This document shows, one piece after another, positions 63,935-64,000 of a stretch of 64,000 bases of DNA (position 1 is the first letter of the stretch; every line of letters begins with the position of its first letter). Under the pieces are notes generated by a model. That model did no database searches. It had not been told where the DNA came from and saw only the letters and a list, made by a program, of their open reading frames with translations. The DNA comes from Pseudomonadota bacterium. GTDB taxonomy: Bacteria; Pseudomonadota; Gammaproteobacteria; Burkholderiales; Burkholderiaceae_B. Made by a program: the position numbers and the translations under genes. Location of the stretch: NCBI GenBank assembly GCA_023427085.1, contig JAEZBO010000266.1:36307-100306 (forward strand), read 5' to 3'.

Positions 63935-64000
63935 CGCCCAATAGCGGCGCGGGGTCGGCAGTGCCGGGCCCCCGGGCCGGGGGGGGGGGGGCGGGGCCGG

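Noticed and set aside
63980..63991. G12 run at the window edge as a phase-variation tract
   Set aside because: Lies at the extreme end in low-complexity G/C sequence and may be an assembly artefact; no context to judge.

Overview
The window looks like high-GC chromosome from a Burkholderiales bacterium of the Alcaligenaceae type (Bordetella or Achromobacter-like). This is judged from the many Bug/TctC-type periplasmic binding proteins next to CoA-transferase, enoyl-CoA hydratase and RraA genes, and from gene style; no species call can be proved from the sequence alone. A lower-GC block of about 31.7 kb (17253-48981) has a different character and is a Tn7-like transposon loaded with phage-defence genes.

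Left chromosomal part (1-17250): a truncated Tat-exported metallo-beta-lactamase-fold enzyme, an XRE-cupin regulator, a GlxA-type AraC regulator with a Bug protein, a DJ-1/PfpI hydrolase, a secreted protein of unknown role, then a leftward catabolic cluster (Bug, TauD dioxygenase, LysR, RraA-like aldolase, family III CoA-transferase, enoyl-CoA hydratase, fumarate-reductase-type flavoprotein, Bug) opposed by a LysR gene, followed by a 12-TM carrier and a Tat-exported aldo/keto reductase.

Tn7-like element (17253-48981): it sits about 20 bp downstream of glmS, the classical attTn7 site. Matching repeats (GCGACCgACTTT core) lie at both ends in inverted orientation and are the likely TnsB sites: two in tandem at the left end, three spaced ones at the glmS end. 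A leftward operon encodes TnsA, TnsB, TnsC, a TnsD-type TniQ, a second short TniQ, a zinc-ribbon protein and a HipA-like kinase. tnsB carries one in-frame TAA between its first and second catalytic aspartates, so transposition is probably dead or needs readthrough. A glmS-type terminator lies just outside the far end, apparently cut off from glmS by the insertion. An IS110/IS1111-type element (17363-18702) is nested inside.

Cargo from left to right: a DcdV/AvcD nucleotide-depleting deaminase with a small overlapping ORF; an ietAS-type AAA+ ATPase and subtilisin pair extended by a DUF3223/DCL-like protein and a three-TM protein; the zinc-ribbon/HipA pair; a Septu-like ATPase and HNH nuclease pair; a DUF3800 protein; a SIR2-HerA pair; a winged-helix plus PD-(D/E)XK-like gene broken by a frameshift; a ribbon-helix-helix/HTH regulator with its own repeated operator; and small genes including a GNAT-like protein. 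The most likely new biology is the four-gene ietAS-plus-membrane operon, followed by the HipA/zinc-ribbon pair and the HTH-nuclease gene.

Right chromosomal part (48982-64000): glmS, a WaaE-like glycosyltransferase, an Lrp regulator, a Fur-box-headed ECF sigma/FecR/TonB-receptor iron uptake set, a GT4 glycosyltransferase, a FAD oxidoreductase/GntR/Bug operon with a striking GTATAC operator, UDP-glucose dehydrogenase, and a DHA2-type efflux pump that runs off the window end.
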